Assembly: GCA_002245135.1 (NCBI GenBank)
Contig: NGBS01000292.1
Coordinates: forward strand, 248,001-312,000
DNA length: 64,000 nt
Reading direction: 5' to 3'
Origin: Proteromonas lacertae
Lineage: Eukaryota > Sar > Bigyra > Opalinata > Proteromonadidae
Shown here: positions 12,268 through 23,957 of the stretch, piece after piece
Position numbering within the stretch: position 1 is the stretch's first letter
Layout of the letters: every line of letters begins with the position of its first letter
Position numbers and translations under genes: made by a program
Notes under the pieces: generated by a model
Told to the model about the DNA's origin: nothing
The model's database searches: none
What the model saw: only the letters and a program-made list of their open reading frames with translations

Positions 12268-12540
12268 TCAAATGTGAAATAATAAATCAACATAAACTAT
12301 TATATTTTCTTTTCTTTTTTCTGATATTCCATCTAATATTGATTTGTCTATATTGTCTCTCAATGTGATTAATAAAATTACTAAATAAAGAAATATTTCT
12401 TTTTTCTCAATAATTAATCTCAATTCTTCTTCATTTACTTCATTTCCCGATATATCTATCTTAATTAATTCAATTCTACTGGGCTTTTGAAGCACATATC
12501 ATATATTCTCATATCTTCTTCTTTTCTCAATGCAATTCAT
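12268..12540 (-). pseudogene. Scrap of a kinase-LRR gene (kinase activation-segment end joined to last LRR)
   Basis: On the minus strand, about 12530..12478 reads LRKEEDMRIYDMCFKSPVELN. This matches the activation-segment end of the pseudokinase-LRR gene at 25.7-28.9 kb (EMRLYDICFKSPEELN). Immediately afterwards, in another frame, comes IDISGNEVNEEELRLI and VILLITLRDNI. These match that gene's last LRR exon (VNLSGNELDESKLRLM, DVLLITVKEDI), which there lies over 2.5 kb further on. Everything between is missing. The simplest reading is a dead family copy with a large internal deletion plus a frame break. No start codon or intact domain is present. It lies between the AKTIP-like gene and the CLC gene. 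Confidence 0.65.
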
Positions 12541-12720
12541 TTTAGAAAGATTAAAGATTTTATCAAAATTTTGGTTAAAATAAAAATCCCCAAATATATA
12601 AAATCTCATTTTCATACTTAATCGTTATATTTATGTGATTAAAATTTAATATTATGAAAATACAACTAAAAATCATAACATATAATATATAAATTAAGAA
12701 TTTCAATAATTCTACTTCAA

Positions 12721-15184
12721 TTATGTTAAATCTACTTTAAAATCTGTTTGCAACTCTTTTCGACATAATATTCCTTTCAATCTATTCTCATTATCACAAA
12801 CAGGTAAATGACGTATTCCCATCGAACGATCTATTAATAATAATAATAATGAATATTCATATACATAACGAATAAACTTTTGATAATGACCAACATTCAT
12901 TTACTATGAAAGGACTATGATTATAATAACATCTCAAATCAATATATAAATCCATTGACTTTGATAATACATTTATTTTATCAATATTCACTGTTAAACT
13001 AGATAAAGAAGTGCTAAAATCATATATTGATATTCTGTTGTTAATCAACTTTGGATCATCATTTATATTCTCTTCACTTACAAATACTTCTTTTTCAAAT
13101 AATACTATCAACTGATTTCGAAGAATTATTCCTAAACAATGATTATTTTCATCTATTATAGGAAAACCATTGTGAGTACTAATCAAATATTAATAAAACT
13201 ATAAACAAGAAATACGTTGTAGTAAGAACATTATATACTGTCGAGACTTTTTCTATTTCATGAAATGTAATTACTGGATTTATCATTACATCTTTTGCCT
13301 ATATATATATATATATATAATGTTAAAATTGTTATACATTTAACATTGATAAATGTTTTGGTGGAGTTGCTTCTACAAATGGAATTTTTCTTAACTCAAT
13401 GGTTTGATCATAAATTGAAATATTAAGAAAATCTCCAACCCATTTTGATATCATTAGCACTAACATTATAGGTAATAAATATTCTATATTATTTGTTGTT
13501 TCTAATAATATTACAGTTAAACTAATTGTCATTCTAGTTGTACCGCCCAATAATGCAGTTGAACCTATTAATGCATAAGTACCAGCTTTGATTTCACTAT
13601 TTGGTAATATTCCTATTAAAAACTGACCTATCATTCTTCCATAAGCAGATCCCATTAAAATTGTTGGAACAAATAAACCAGCTGGAACACTAATACCAAT
13701 TAAAAAAATATTAATTAACTTGAACTAAATTTTATATATATTATATATATAACACATAACAAAAAAGATATATGTAATAACAGCTAATAAATAAATAACA
13801 AAGAAATAGATTAATAATGCTTTCCAGTTCATTATATCAGTATTATGAAACATTCCTTTTATTGATTGTTCAAGTGGAGTAAATATTAAAGTTGCTAAAG
13901 GATTATAATAACCTTCCTCGCAACTATATCTTCGATAATATTCAAGAATTTCTTCACTTTCAGTAGGTATTTTGGAACAACTTCCATTAAATAAATTAGG
14001 AATCCAAAATTGAATTGTCACTGTTATAAAACCAATTATTAAAACTTCTAACACTTTAAATAATCTTCTCTTATGAATACAAATCCTTCGAAATTTTTGA
14101 ACTTTAATATTTAAGAAATTCCAACAAGCACCAAGTATTCCTCCTCCTATCCCAATTATTATAAATATTGGAATTTCCCATAAATGATAACCATCAGCAG
14201 GAAATGTTCCAAATGTAATTAAACCAGGTGAATTCATTGTTGTATCTCCTCTTTCTATCATTAATAATAAATTTAAAGTATAAGTGCTACACATTGCACC
14301 AAAAAATACTCTCCATGTCAATGGTAAAGACCAAAAACTAGAAGCTTCTTCTAATGAAAATAATACACCGCCTAATGGAGCACCAAATGCAGCAGCAACA
14401 CCAGCAGCTGCTCCACCACTTACAAAATCTCTTTTATCATGATCATTTCGATATTTCTTTAATGAATCATTATGTAATAGTTTTGGTATTTTGGGTAAAT
14501 GACTGATTATTGCTGCTAATGCTGCTCCTGTATGAACCATTGGACCTTCTTTTCCTCCAACTAAACCACCTGCTATACTCATCCATAAGCCAATCACTTT
14601 CACTGCTAATGTTTTAAATCTTAGGATTTTACTTATATTTGTACCATTTAAATAACTCTTTATTTCAGGAATACCTGAACCAGCTGCTGCTGGCTCTACG
14701 AATACAACTAATAATACTGGAATTGATATACATAATAATGAGATTGAAACAAAATATAAATAACCTAAGAACATCTGATTTTTCAATATTAATGAACGAG
14801 CTGGATTAAAACGTAAATTACTTACAAATGTTACACCTTCATGCTAAACCAAACGCTATTAAACCAGTACATATACCTACACACGAATAAACTAACCAAC
14901 CACATATAAATGCTATTCGTTTATCAGTTTTGGTTTGTTTTTCGAGATATTTCTTATTCAATCTATATATTACGCAAAATGTTTATACTCATTTTCAATT
15001 ATATCATAATCCAATGAATCATACTGCACTGTTATTGGTCTAATAATAATAATACATCAAAATACTCTTCTACGATATTTCGATGTTTAACTCCAAATAC
15101 TTCCTTCAATTGTTTAGCATGAATAGCTGATTTATCAGTTTCATCGGTTTCATATGGAATATCGTTCAACAAATAATCATTCAT
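12721..15184 (-). CDS. CLC-6/7-type chloride channel/transporter with CBS domains
   Basis: Multi-exon gene from ATG 15184 to TAA 12721. Anion-pathway motifs are clear: GSGIPEIKSYLNG, GGKEGPMVHTGA (gating Glu) and KRDFVSGGAAAGVAAAFGAP, followed by GISVPAGLFVP and GGTTRMTISLTV. Two cytosolic CBS domains follow (HNGFPIIDENN and MGIRHLPVCDNENRLKGI). Details track CLC-7, a lysosomal 2Cl-/H+ exchanger, so an endomembrane role is likely. Two oddities: near 14846 the frame shifts by one (GLIAFGLA, then TGA in frame 0, then EGVTFVSNLRF in +1), with no intron fitting. Also, the conserved (Y/F)GI(S)VPAG motif needs removal of 13700..13771, an intron starting ATATCTTTTTT and ending AA (listed separately). 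A GT-AG alternative there would insert 12 residues into the motif. Confidence 0.88.
13700..13771 (-). other. Candidate U12-type intron, AT-AA (CLC gene)
   Basis: Minus strand: exon ...ACAT, then ATATCTTTTTTG, ending TTTTTTTAA before TTGGTATTAGTG. Removal makes ITFGISVPAGLFVP, exactly the conserved CLC sequence. The 5' ten bases equal those of the intron at 39174. The branch site is weaker (AAGTTAAT). A GT-AG alternative (gttatg...tttag, 36 nt) is in frame but breaks the motif. Confidence 0.55.
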
Positions 15185-15908
15185 GAGATATCCTAAAATT
15201 TAATTCTAACAAACCCAAGCTTTTGGCTTGATTCAATCATTTTTTGAAATTTGATTTTGATGTAGAGATGTATTATATAAATCGAATGAAAAACAGATAA
15301 AAGTCAACTGTGTTTATAGAATTGTTTATTTAACTTTTAAATAGACTTGTGAAATATTGTTAATAGACTAACAATAAACGATATGTGGATTTGATATAAA
15401 TATGTAAAACATGCCTATTATCTTTTTAAAAGAGTAGATGACGTAGATATTCATCAATATATATTGTGCTTAGTGTTATTATATGAATAATTAATATTAT
15501 TGGATAAAGTAAAGCTAATTCGTTAATATAGAAGATATTTCATAATACTTTCAATTTCATGAATATTGAATGTATGATATATGAATAATTATGTTAGATG
15601 AATAATTGCTTATATTGAATCATATGTTTAAATATCAATTATAAAACAGTTGTATTTACTGAAGTATGTTAGTTGTTATGTAGATATGAATTTATAAACA
15701 ACTAGATAAATATATTGTTAATACTTAAAAGTGATTGATTTGATGTATTTTATTGATTTTACATAGAAACTTAAAATGACATGTAAATTGACATATTGAC
15801 ATTTCAAATTCATTTTAACATATGAAGGTGATAAAGAGTTCAATTTGTGATATTGGGTATTAAATTATTTTCTATTATTATTTTGATGAGTATAGGTTAT
15901 GTAGAGAG
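15185..15908. other. Intergenic stretch
   Basis: About 720 bp between the divergent CLC and BTB loci. TTTTGGCTTGATTC occurs near 15222, close to the CLC start, and resembles the element before the Hsp70-like gene at 57.6 kb. I see no gene, RNA or array otherwise. Confidence 0.4.
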
Positions 15909-17971
15909 ATGGTTTCAAAAGGATTGAGTGATTTGAAAGTGTTAATTGGTGAAGAAACAATAGAGAGTATGAGATGTATATTAATTAATGGAAATGAGAC
16001 ATTTCAAAAGTTATTAGAAGATGAACAATTTGAAGGAGTGTTAGTTTTATGTGAAGGAAGTAGTGTAGAATGATTTATAGAGATGGAGAAGTTTTACAGT
16101 GGTGGATGTATGGAATTATTAAATGAAAATGTAATAAATGTTTTATTGATGAGTATTTACTACAATGATAGTGAAATAATGAAATATTGTGTGAAGTATA
16201 TAAAAAGTCATTTATATGATGAAATGATATTGAAGATATTGGATTTATATGATTTATTTAAGAAAGAAGAGATTAATGAATTAATCAAGATAAGTGAAGA
16301 ATACTTGAAAGAAAATAGTTATAAGTACTTAAATAATGGTATATATATATATATGTAATTATCTAATTGTATAGAAGAATTATTATATAAGTTGAGAATA
16401 GAAAATTTGAAGATGATATTAGAAAGTGAAAAACTGATAATAAAAAATGAGAATTGGTTATTGAAAGTATTAATGAGATGGTATAGAAATGAAGAGAAGA
16501 AGATTGAAAAAGAAGAAAAGAAAGAATTAGATGAAGAATTTAAAAGAATATTATTAAAATCAATTCATCTAGAAGATGTGGAATTAGATGAGCTAGAACC
16601 TTCCATTTTAAATGAATTGAAAAACAATAGATATGAATGATTATTTAATGGAAATGAAAAACAGAATAAATCCAATATGTTTGAATAATGAAGAAATGAA
16701 AGATGAAAGAGTAGAAGAAATCATAGTAAAATATTACAAAAGTGAAGATGATAATATCAAAGAAGAAGATTTAATTGTATTGATTAATGAGAATACAATC
16801 TCAATGCTATTGAATAATAAAGATATAAGAATGAAAGAAATTGGTTTATTAATAATGATAGATAGTGGAATTGGATTGAAAGACATGAAAATCTCAAGTA
16901 AAACAAAAAGAAATATATTATGTGAATTGATAAATGAATATAAAAGTAAAGAAAATAATCGAATAATAAAATGTTTATGTTTGTTTATAAATGAAGAGAA
17001 GAACTTATTAACAATAGAGAATCTGTTAGGCAAGATGATATTATATGATTTATTGAATAATGATAATTTCTATTCAAATGAATCTAAGAAAATATTAATA
17101 AACTATATAAATCAAATTGTAGATGATAATGATGATGATGAAATATCAGAAATAAAAGAAATGAAGAAATATTAAACAAATTAACAAAAAAAATCACCTC
17201 ATTTTCATGTCCTCAATCAAAATATTCATTTATGGTAAATGATGAAATCTCAATTAATTCCAACATTTGATGGAGATAAATGTGAATTTTCAATAAATCC
17301 ATCTTTACCTGATGGTTTAATGATAGATAAAGAAAGTGGAATAATTCATGGAAGAGTAGAACAGCCAATGAAAGGGGATAATTATGAAATTACCTGTAAA
17401 AATATTCTAAGTGAAAAGAAATTCAAAATCTCATTGAAAGTAACACAAATACAATTTAATAGTTCTAACAAAAGTGAAGGAATATCAATCTCAAATAATG
17501 GAAAAGTAATAACAAATACAAATACATTTTATGGTTGGAATAATTGTTATTTGAATATGAAAATGGAAAATGGAGTTTATCATATCAAATATAGAATATC
17601 ATCGAAATGAAAGTGTAGATGATGGAATGTATTTAGGATTATCAACTAATAATACATATTCTGGATATGAATATTTATGATGCAATCAACAACATGTAAT
17701 TATTATGCAATTTGTAGTGAAAGTAGAGATATTACATCATTATGTCATATTGGAAGAGTTGTTAGCAGTAAATCCAAATTTCAATGATTGTGGAGATGGT
17801 TCAATTTATGAAGTGATTATTGATATGAATAAAAGAGAATTTTGGATAAGTCATAATAATTCATCTCCTGTTTTACTTGTTAAAGATTTACCTTCTCCAT
17901 TATATACATATGCTGCAATATATGGTCAAAACACTTCAGTTGAATTATTATCAGTCAATTATGAGAAATAA
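15909..17971 (+). pseudogene. BTB-BACK protein with Ig-like and SPRY-type regions, frame broken repeatedly
   Basis: Translated in pieces, the locus reads as one protein. BTB: MVSKGLSDLKVLIGEETIES ... FQKLLEDEQFEGVL ... EKFYSGGCMELL. BACK-like helices follow (about 16100-17160). Then comes a putative Ig (He_PIG type) stretch, FSINPSLPDGLMIDKESGII, and a SPRY-like end (GMYLGLSTNN ... CGDGSIYEVIIDMNKREFW). One normal phase-1 intron is present (16339..16376). Disruptions: in-frame TGA at 16071..16073, and frame changes near 16636, 17170, 17265, 17605, 17678 and 17777. Six or seven breaks in 2 kb far exceed the rate in neighbouring genes, so I call it a pseudogene. Intact copies elsewhere in the genome would probably be cytosolic ubiquitin-ligase adaptors (BTB) with a substrate-binding SPRY. 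Confidence 0.65.
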
Positions 17972-18169
17972 ATAATTTCTACTATTTGCTATTCTTATCC
18001 ATTTTTAGAATGCTCATGTGAATAAAAATATTTACATAAGCTAATTACAACAAGTACACTCAATGAAATATGTGTTTTCATAAATTGTTGAATTAACAGT
18101 CATTTACCAATAAAAATTCTTATAACTAATATATTAACTTTAATAATAATATATAATATATTAAAACAA

Positions 18170-18395
18170 TTATAACATCTTAAATGACAGAAAATGTATA
18201 ATCCTAGGAATTATTGGATTATACCCACAATATTTGAATAATAAAACCATACATTTACCACCAGCTACAATTCCCAGAGAATAAAAGAAATCTATGAAAA
18301 ATCAGTAAAATAAGAGAAATACAAGATGATATTTGCATTAATAGAGATTCATCACCATCTAAATCATCATCCAAATTGTTTGGCTCTTTTTTCAT
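18170..18395 (-). CDS. Small single-TM protein, two exons
   Basis: I do not recognise this gene, but the structure is convincing. ATG at 18395 starts MKKEPNNLDDDLDGDESL; a 31-nt GTAT...TAG intron (18292..18322) joins in phase 1 to FFYSLGIVAGGKCMVLLF, and the frame ends in TAA at 18170, giving 64 aa. It has an acidic head of about 22 residues, one hydrophobic segment with small Gly/Ala residues, and a short basic tail. This suits a subunit of a membrane complex in ER or mitochondria, though nothing assigns it. It sits just downstream of HSP70 on the same strand. Transcript evidence would settle whether it is real. Confidence 0.5.
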
Positions 18396-18519
18396 TCTTA
18401 TTTAAGCAAAATCAGAGCAAATATCTTCTATTTAATATAATTGAAAGATAAATATCCCAAATCAAAAACATAAATATTTAACATTATATATATTATAACA
18501 TTAAACAAAAATTCTAAAT

Positions 18520-20460
18520 TTAATCAACTTCTTCAATATGTGGACCTTGAGCACTTCCACCACTTGGAGCAGCACCAGCTCCTGGCATTCCACCAGCTGG
18601 CATACCTCCTGCACCACCGCCTAACTTACTCATTATTGGCATTACTTTATTTTCTAATATCTTCAATTGTTCTTCATATTCTTCTTTCTCAGCATTTGGA
18701 TGACTGTCTAACCAACTAATTGCAGCTTCAGCAGCATCTTCTACAGCTTTCTTATCATTTTCACCTAATTTATTAGCTACAGCTTCTTCACGAACACTGT
18801 TCTTTACACTGAAAGCATAGTTTTCTAATTGATTCTTGGATTCTACACGTTCTTTATTTCTATCATCTTCAGCTTTGAATTTCTCAGCTTCAGCAACCAT
18901 TCTTTCAATTTCTTCAGGTGTAAGACGACCTTTATCATTTGTAATGGTAATCTTATTAGCTTTACCAGTACTCTTTTCTACAGCACTTACATTCAAAATA
19001 CCATTTGCATCAATATCATAAGTTACTTCAATTTGTGGAACACCTCTTGGCATTGGTGGAATTCCATCTAACTGGAACTTACCTAATAAGTTATTATCTC
19101 TTGTCATTGATCTTTCACCTTCAAATACTTGAATCAATACACCTGGTTGATTATCACTGTAAGTACTAAATACTTGAGTTTTCTTAACTGGAATTGTGGT
19201 ATTTCTCTTAATCAATACAGTCATTACACCACCAGCTGTTTCTAAACCTAAACTTAATGGAGTTACATCCAATAATAACAATTCATCTAATTTTCCACCT
19301 TTATCAGCACCAGTTAAAATAGCAGCTTGTACTGTTGCACCATAAGCTACAGCTTCATCTGGATTAATACTTTTACATGGTTCTTTACCATTGAAGAATT
19401 CTTTTAACATTTGTTGTACTTTTGGAATACGAGATGAACCACCAACTAATACAACTTCATCAATTTCACTTTTACCTAAACCAGCATCTCTTAAAGTCTT
19501 TTCAACTGGTTCCATTGTCTTACGGAAATAATCCATATTCATTTCTTCAAATCTAGCACGAGTGATTTTACTGTTGAAATCAATACCTTCATATAAACTA
19601 TCAATTTCAATCATTGCTTCAGTTGAACTGGATAAAGTTCTCTTTGCTCTTTCACAAGCTGTACGTAATCTTCTTAATGCACGTTGATTGGAAGTTAAAT
19701 CTTTGTTGTATTTTCTTTGGAATTCACGTGAGAAGAAATCAACTAATCTATTATCAAAATCTTCACCACCTAAATGAGTATCACCAGCTGTGGCTTTAAC
19801 TTCGAAAATACCATCTTCAATTGTTAATAAAGATACATCAAAAGTACCACCACCTAAATCGAAAATCAAAATGTTGTGTTCTTTTACATTCTTATCTAAA
19901 CCATAAGCAATAGCTGCAGCTGTTGGTTCGTTAATAATACGTAATACATTCAAACCAGCAATTGCACCAGCATCCTTTGTAGCTTGTCTTTGACTATCGT
20001 TAAAGTAAGCTGGAACTGTAATAACTGCATTCTTTACATCACTACCAATGTAAGCTTCAGCTGTTGTCTTCATCTTCGATAATACCATTGAGGAGATTTC
20101 TTCAGCTGAGAAGGTCTTGGTTTCACCACGATATTCTACTTGACATAATGGTTTTTGGTCTGGACCAGCAATCATCTTGAATGGCCAATGTTTCATATCA
20201 CTTTGGACTGATGGATCATTCACTTTACGACCAATTAAACGTTTAGCATCGAATACAGTGTTTGTTGGATTCATAGCACATTGATTCTTTGCAGCATCAC
20301 CAATTAAACGTTCAGTTTCAGTAAATGCAACATAAGAAGGAGTTGTACGTAAACCTTGATCATTAGCAATGATTTCTACACGATCATTTTGCCAAACACC
20401 AACACAAGAATAAGTTGTACCTAAATCGATACCAACTGCAGGGCCTGAGACTTTAGACAT
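18520..20460 (-). CDS. HSP70: Cytosolic HSP70 chaperone
   Basis: An uninterrupted 646-aa frame. It has the ATPase signatures [27 protein letters not shown] and [15 protein letters not shown], the substrate-binding core [15 protein letters not shown], the helical lid and a Gly/Met/Pro-rich tail ending in EEVD. EEVD marks the cytosolic/nuclear class and binds TPR co-chaperones. There is no signal or transit peptide. Codon use is more C-ending and better conserved than its neighbours, as expected for high expression. No intron is present, common for heat-induced genes. A heat-shock element lies about 130 bp upstream. Two further Hsp70 relatives in the window lack the lid and EEVD. Confidence 0.98.
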   Translation of the reverse strand: MSKVSGPAVGIDLGTTYSCVGVWQNDRVEIIANDQGLRTTPSYVAFTETERLIGDAAKNQCAMNPTNTVFDAKRLIGRKVNDPSVQSDMKHWPFKMIAGPDQKPLCQVEYRGETKTFSAEEISSMVLSKMKTTAEAYIGSDVKNAVITVPAYFNDSQRQATKDAGAIAGLNVLRIINEPTAAAIAYGLDKNVKEHNILIFDLGGGTFDVSLLTIEDGIFEVKATAGDTHLGGEDFDNRLVDFFSREFQRKYNKDLTSNQRALRRLRTACERAKRTLSSSTEAMIEIDSLYEGIDFNSKITRARFEEMNMDYFRKTMEPVEKTLRDAGLGKSEIDEVVLVGGSSRIPKVQQMLKEFFNGKEPCKSINPDEAVAYGATVQAAILTGADKGGKLDELLLLDVTPLSLGLETAGGVMTVLIKRNTTIPVKKTQVFSTYSDNQPGVLIQVFEGERSMTRDNNLLGKFQLDGIPPMPRGVPQIEVTYDIDANGILNVSAVEKSTGKANKITITNDKGRLTPEEIERMVAEAEKFKAEDDRNKERVESKNQLENYAFSVKNSVREEAVANKLGENDKKAVEDAAEAAISWLDSHPNAEKEEYEEQLKILENKVMPIMSKLGGGAGGMPAGGMPGAGAAPSGGSAQGPHIEEVD

Positions 20461-20588
20461 TGTAATTGAATTGAGTTAATGAAAATTATCAAGAAAACTT
20501 GAAATGATTCAAAAATGTAAAATGAATCTTTTTTTTCTAAAGAAAATTCATTATTCTTCATCATTCTTATTGGATGATTTGAAAATCA

Positions 20589-20608
20589 AGAATCTTCTAG
20601 ACTGTTCT
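20589..20608. promoter_or_regulatory. Heat-shock element upstream of HSP70
   Basis: Four contiguous 5-bp HSF units occur: aGAAt cTTCt aGAct gTTCt (third unit imperfect), about 130 bp before the HSP70 ATG. Additional GAA/TTC pairs lie around 20541-20570. This is the classical alternating nGAAn array bound by heat-shock factor trimers. Confidence 0.65.
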
Positions 20609-20802
20609 AATCTTCTTTAAAACATTCTCATAAGGTTTAGAAAATGAAAAATACCGAATAAATAAAAGAATTTAGCAAACAACACAAAAAACAAATTTCA
20701 ATCATTATTAATTTATACATACAGAGTGAATGAAGGGTTTTATTTGAATTGTCTATTTAGTAATAATAAAAATATGCTTTATAAATGATTTCAAAGATGA
20801 AA

Positions 20803-21120
20803 TCAGAATTGATATTTATACTTTTTTGGATTATAACCTAAATCATAGAAGAAATGATTATATCTAGTAATAATAAAAGCAAAAATATACGCTACTCCAT
20901 CTTCAACATAATACTTTTCTATTATTGAGAATAACAATAGTTCATCTACTTTAAACACTCTTTGAATTAACTTACGAAAATCAGCTTCAGATACTATACC
21001 TAAGCAAATAGAATAGACCAAAATAATACCTTTCTTTACATAATCAACTCTTTCTAACCATTCAAAACAACTTTTTTGATCTTCTCCTAGTTTATTAAAC
21101 TCTATTCTAATTGGTTTCAT
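20803..21120 (-). CDS. Hypothetical 105-aa protein
   Basis: A single-exon frame from ATG 21120. It reads MKPIRIEFNKLGEDQKSCF, then a mixed helical region with hydrophobic stretches (GIILVYSICLGIVSE, AYIFAFIITRYNHFF), ending KKYKYQF. I do not recognise it. The pattern KVDELLLFSIIEKYY suggests amphipathic helices rather than true membrane spans. It lies alone between HSP70 and the dynein chain, all on the minus strand, with normal AT-rich spacers on both sides. It is probably real because no overlapping better frame exists, but it could be part of a longer spliced gene. Confidence 0.45.
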   Translation of the reverse strand: MKPIRIEFNKLGEDQKSCFEWLERVDYVKKGIILVYSICLGIVSEADFRKLIQRVFKVDELLLFSIIEKYYVEDGVAYIFAFIITRYNHFFYDLGYNPKKYKYQF

Positions 21121-21272
21121 TGATAATTCCCTAAATAAATAATAAAAATGAGATTTAGGTATATCTCATATTCTGACTATGAATTGTATTAAATACTCTC
21201 TATAATAAAAATATAACACTACATTTAAAGCAAATCCAACCAAAAAAACATTTAAAAATTATGAAATAATAT

Positions 21273-23895
21273 TTAATCAGCAACATTAACATCAACATCT
21301 TCCGTATCAACTCTCTTACCTTCAGAGGATTGTAATCTTTTATTTTTATTTTTATTATCTTCTTCAGGATTAATCAATCCTAACTCAGTCAAATATTCAA
21401 TCTCAATTCTTCTATAATCACCATTCATTCTATCTAACTCCATATGTCGCTTCTGTTCTTCAGACATTTCATCCTTTTGCTTAGTCTCATGCTTAGTTTC
21501 ATCTTTCTGTTTAAATGCATTTACCTTTTCAATATGTTCAGTAATCTTGTCAATATAATGGACTCTTTGTGATTCTCTTTCAAAATGTGATTGTATTATT
21601 TGCACTTCATTATTTACTTGTCTTCTCATTGATATTGGGATACTTAAAATGTATAAATTACCGTTACTATCACCAACTGCTATTAATTGCCTTCCAGTAT
21701 CACTATTTAATCTAAATTCCATTGATGATATTTGACCTGATGTGATTGGATGCACTATTGAGGCTGAATTACTCTGATCTGTGAAATCCCATACTTCTAA
21801 GTAACCATCAGTCCTACCAATATACAATACACCTGGACGTGTTGGACTCCATCTACCAATAGTAAAATCAGCTTGAGATCTTGGTGAGATAAACACAGGA
21901 TCTTGTAACTCACCCATATATATGTGGAAACTCCATGAACTTACTGTCAAATATACATTTGATACGAATGGTGATCTTTCTAATGATTTGATTGGTCGAA
22001 GTTGATCTTGTGAATGCCATCTGACATAGGAAGGTACCTCTCCTTCTAATTGGTTTAAATCACCACTTGCAATAACACCCATCTCTGAAACACATCTAAA
22101 GATAGTACTCTCGGTTTCATTGGGATCTGAGAAAATGAACCTCGTCATAGCCAAAGCACCTACTTCAGAAGAACAATCTATTAAATAACTAAATCGTGGA
22201 ACCCATGGCACTTCTTCATCATCTTTATATCGATACAATCCTGATCTCTTTGCAATTTCTTTATAATTCAAATCCCATACATTAATTTGGCCATCAATTG
22301 AACAGGACATAAACTGAGTAATATCTGAAGTCTCTTTCTTGTTAATCTGTCCTCTTGTATTCACTTCCATTTGTGTTTTAATCCAATGTAATGCCGTCAC
22401 TGCTTTACTGTGGCTCTTATCTGATGAACTGTATACAATTGGATCTAAATATTGTGAGTGTAAAGGATCTTCTAAAGGATCTCTTGGTCCTTTTTGTTTT
22501 TCTCTTTCTTTTTCTGCCCAGTTTTGTGCTAAATTGTACATCATCACTTGACCACTTGCTCCTCCTACTATCACAGTGTCTGGATTCTCAGGATGTATTA
22601 TAAATGAGTTAATTTCAACAGGTGATTTAAGAATCATCATTGGATGAATTAGATCTTCGAAACTCCATACCAATATATATGAGTTAGTAGGGAAAACACT
22701 CTTATTTCTTTTTTCTTCAAAACTGAGTTTCTCATTCACACTACACATTACTACACCTTTTCTTCTAGGATGCCATCTTATGTGTGATATAATTCTACCT
22801 TTACTGTGATCTAGATCAGTAAATACTCTAAATTCAGAGATTTGGTTTTCGGCTTGGTTGCCTAATGACAAACCATCTTCAGCAAAACTGTCCAACTCAT
22901 TTTTAAATACATCCACTGTCTCATTACTTTGTAAAGCAGATCTAACTAAAGGAACAACTCTATCCAAGAACAACGATAGTTCTTTTGACTTCAATTGCTC
23001 TTCTATGAAATTCTGGTCAAATGATCTAGTTTCATACTGAACTGAACTATTAACCAATCTAGCCAACTGACTTTGACAAGCTTCATCTTTTTTCAATGAG
23101 AAATAACTTGGACCTATTTGTAAGCATGTTTCTCTTTCCATTCTATTCAAATTATTGGCGAAATCAGGATCAATGTGTTTTCTAAAGTCATCACAGGTTT
23201 CTGGATCAACATCATTGAAGGTATAAGGAGCACAGAATTCACTTCGTTTTCTAGCAATTGTATAACTCAATAAAGGCCTTTGTGACTTAATTGTAAGCCA
23301 TTTCACATTTTCTATGGTAGCTTCTTCTGTTTCGGATTTATATTCTCTTGTAGTTAATGGCATTACTTCGTATATTCTCTGTGCTTCGATTTCTGCAGCA
23401 ATTTTTCTTTGTCTTTCTTCTTCTTCTAATCTTAGTTTTTCTTGTCTTTCCGCTTCTTCTTTATCTTTGAATACTTTTAATTCTCTATTGAATGCATCTT
23501 CTGTAATTGCAGCATACCAGTTCTATTGAAAATAAATCAAAAATAAAATACAGCTCCATATTGTTCATCAGGATCAGCTACTAAAATAATATCATCAAGT
23601 GGATATTCCTTTAATTGATCTGCACATGGTTGAAATATACAATAAAAGCCTACTTGTTGGATTTCATCCAACACATCATCTCTATTAAATAATTTATATG
23701 GTACTACATCATGTAAACCTTCACCAGTCTTTAAATCTATCGATATAATTAAAAAGTAAAGTAAATACCAGCATCTTCCATCTGTTTGATAGTTAATAAT
23801 AAAGAAACACATCCCTCTGGTGGCTGAGGTTTATTGTCTTCCACTACTACCTTCTTCTTCTTCTTCTTCTTCTTTCCCTTAGCTTTCTTTGCCAT
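21273..23895 (-). CDS. DNAI3: Axonemal inner-arm dynein I1/f intermediate chain, DNAI3/WDR63 (IC140)
   Basis: Three exons (23769..23895, 23552..23736, 21273..23522; introns 32 and 29 nt) give 853 aa, close to animal DNAI3 (about 890). It starts with a Lys-rich run, and the N-terminal half carries the family-typical SYTIARKRSEFCAPYTFND. The C-terminal half is a WD40 propeller (for example HSKAVTALHWIKTQ, MSCSIDGQINVWDLNY, GYLEVWDFTD). A charged coiled-coil ends the protein. DNAI3/IC140 is the assembly platform of the two-headed inner dynein arm I1 at the 96-nm repeat, so the organism has a motile 9+2 type flagellum at some stage. Its ATG lies 62 bp from the divergent GPR180-like gene, implying a shared compact promoter. 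Confidence 0.9.
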
Positions 23896-23957
23896 TTAAG
23901 AAAGAAACGCTTTTGAAACGAATTTTTTTCTACTCTTCAGTAGATTTAAATTTTCTT

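Noticed and set aside
16071-16073. TGA reassigned to an amino acid (alternative genetic code)
   Set aside because: Long intact genes use only TGG for Trp and contain no internal TGA, and TGA ends the GPR180-like gene at 25548. In-frame TGAs are confined to frame-broken loci.
14840-17780. Programmed +1 frameshifting at stop codons as a genome-wide habit
   Set aside because: Most breaks look like skip the T of TGA or TAA, but this is automatic for any +1 shift located upstream of the first stop. In the K+ channel tail the true shift is clearly about 50 nt before the stop, and several other breaks are of the opposite sign.
18829-19799. Plus-strand open frames across HSP70
   Set aside because: They are antisense shadows of a highly expressed, codon-biased gene, with no promoter, conserved motif or independent composition.
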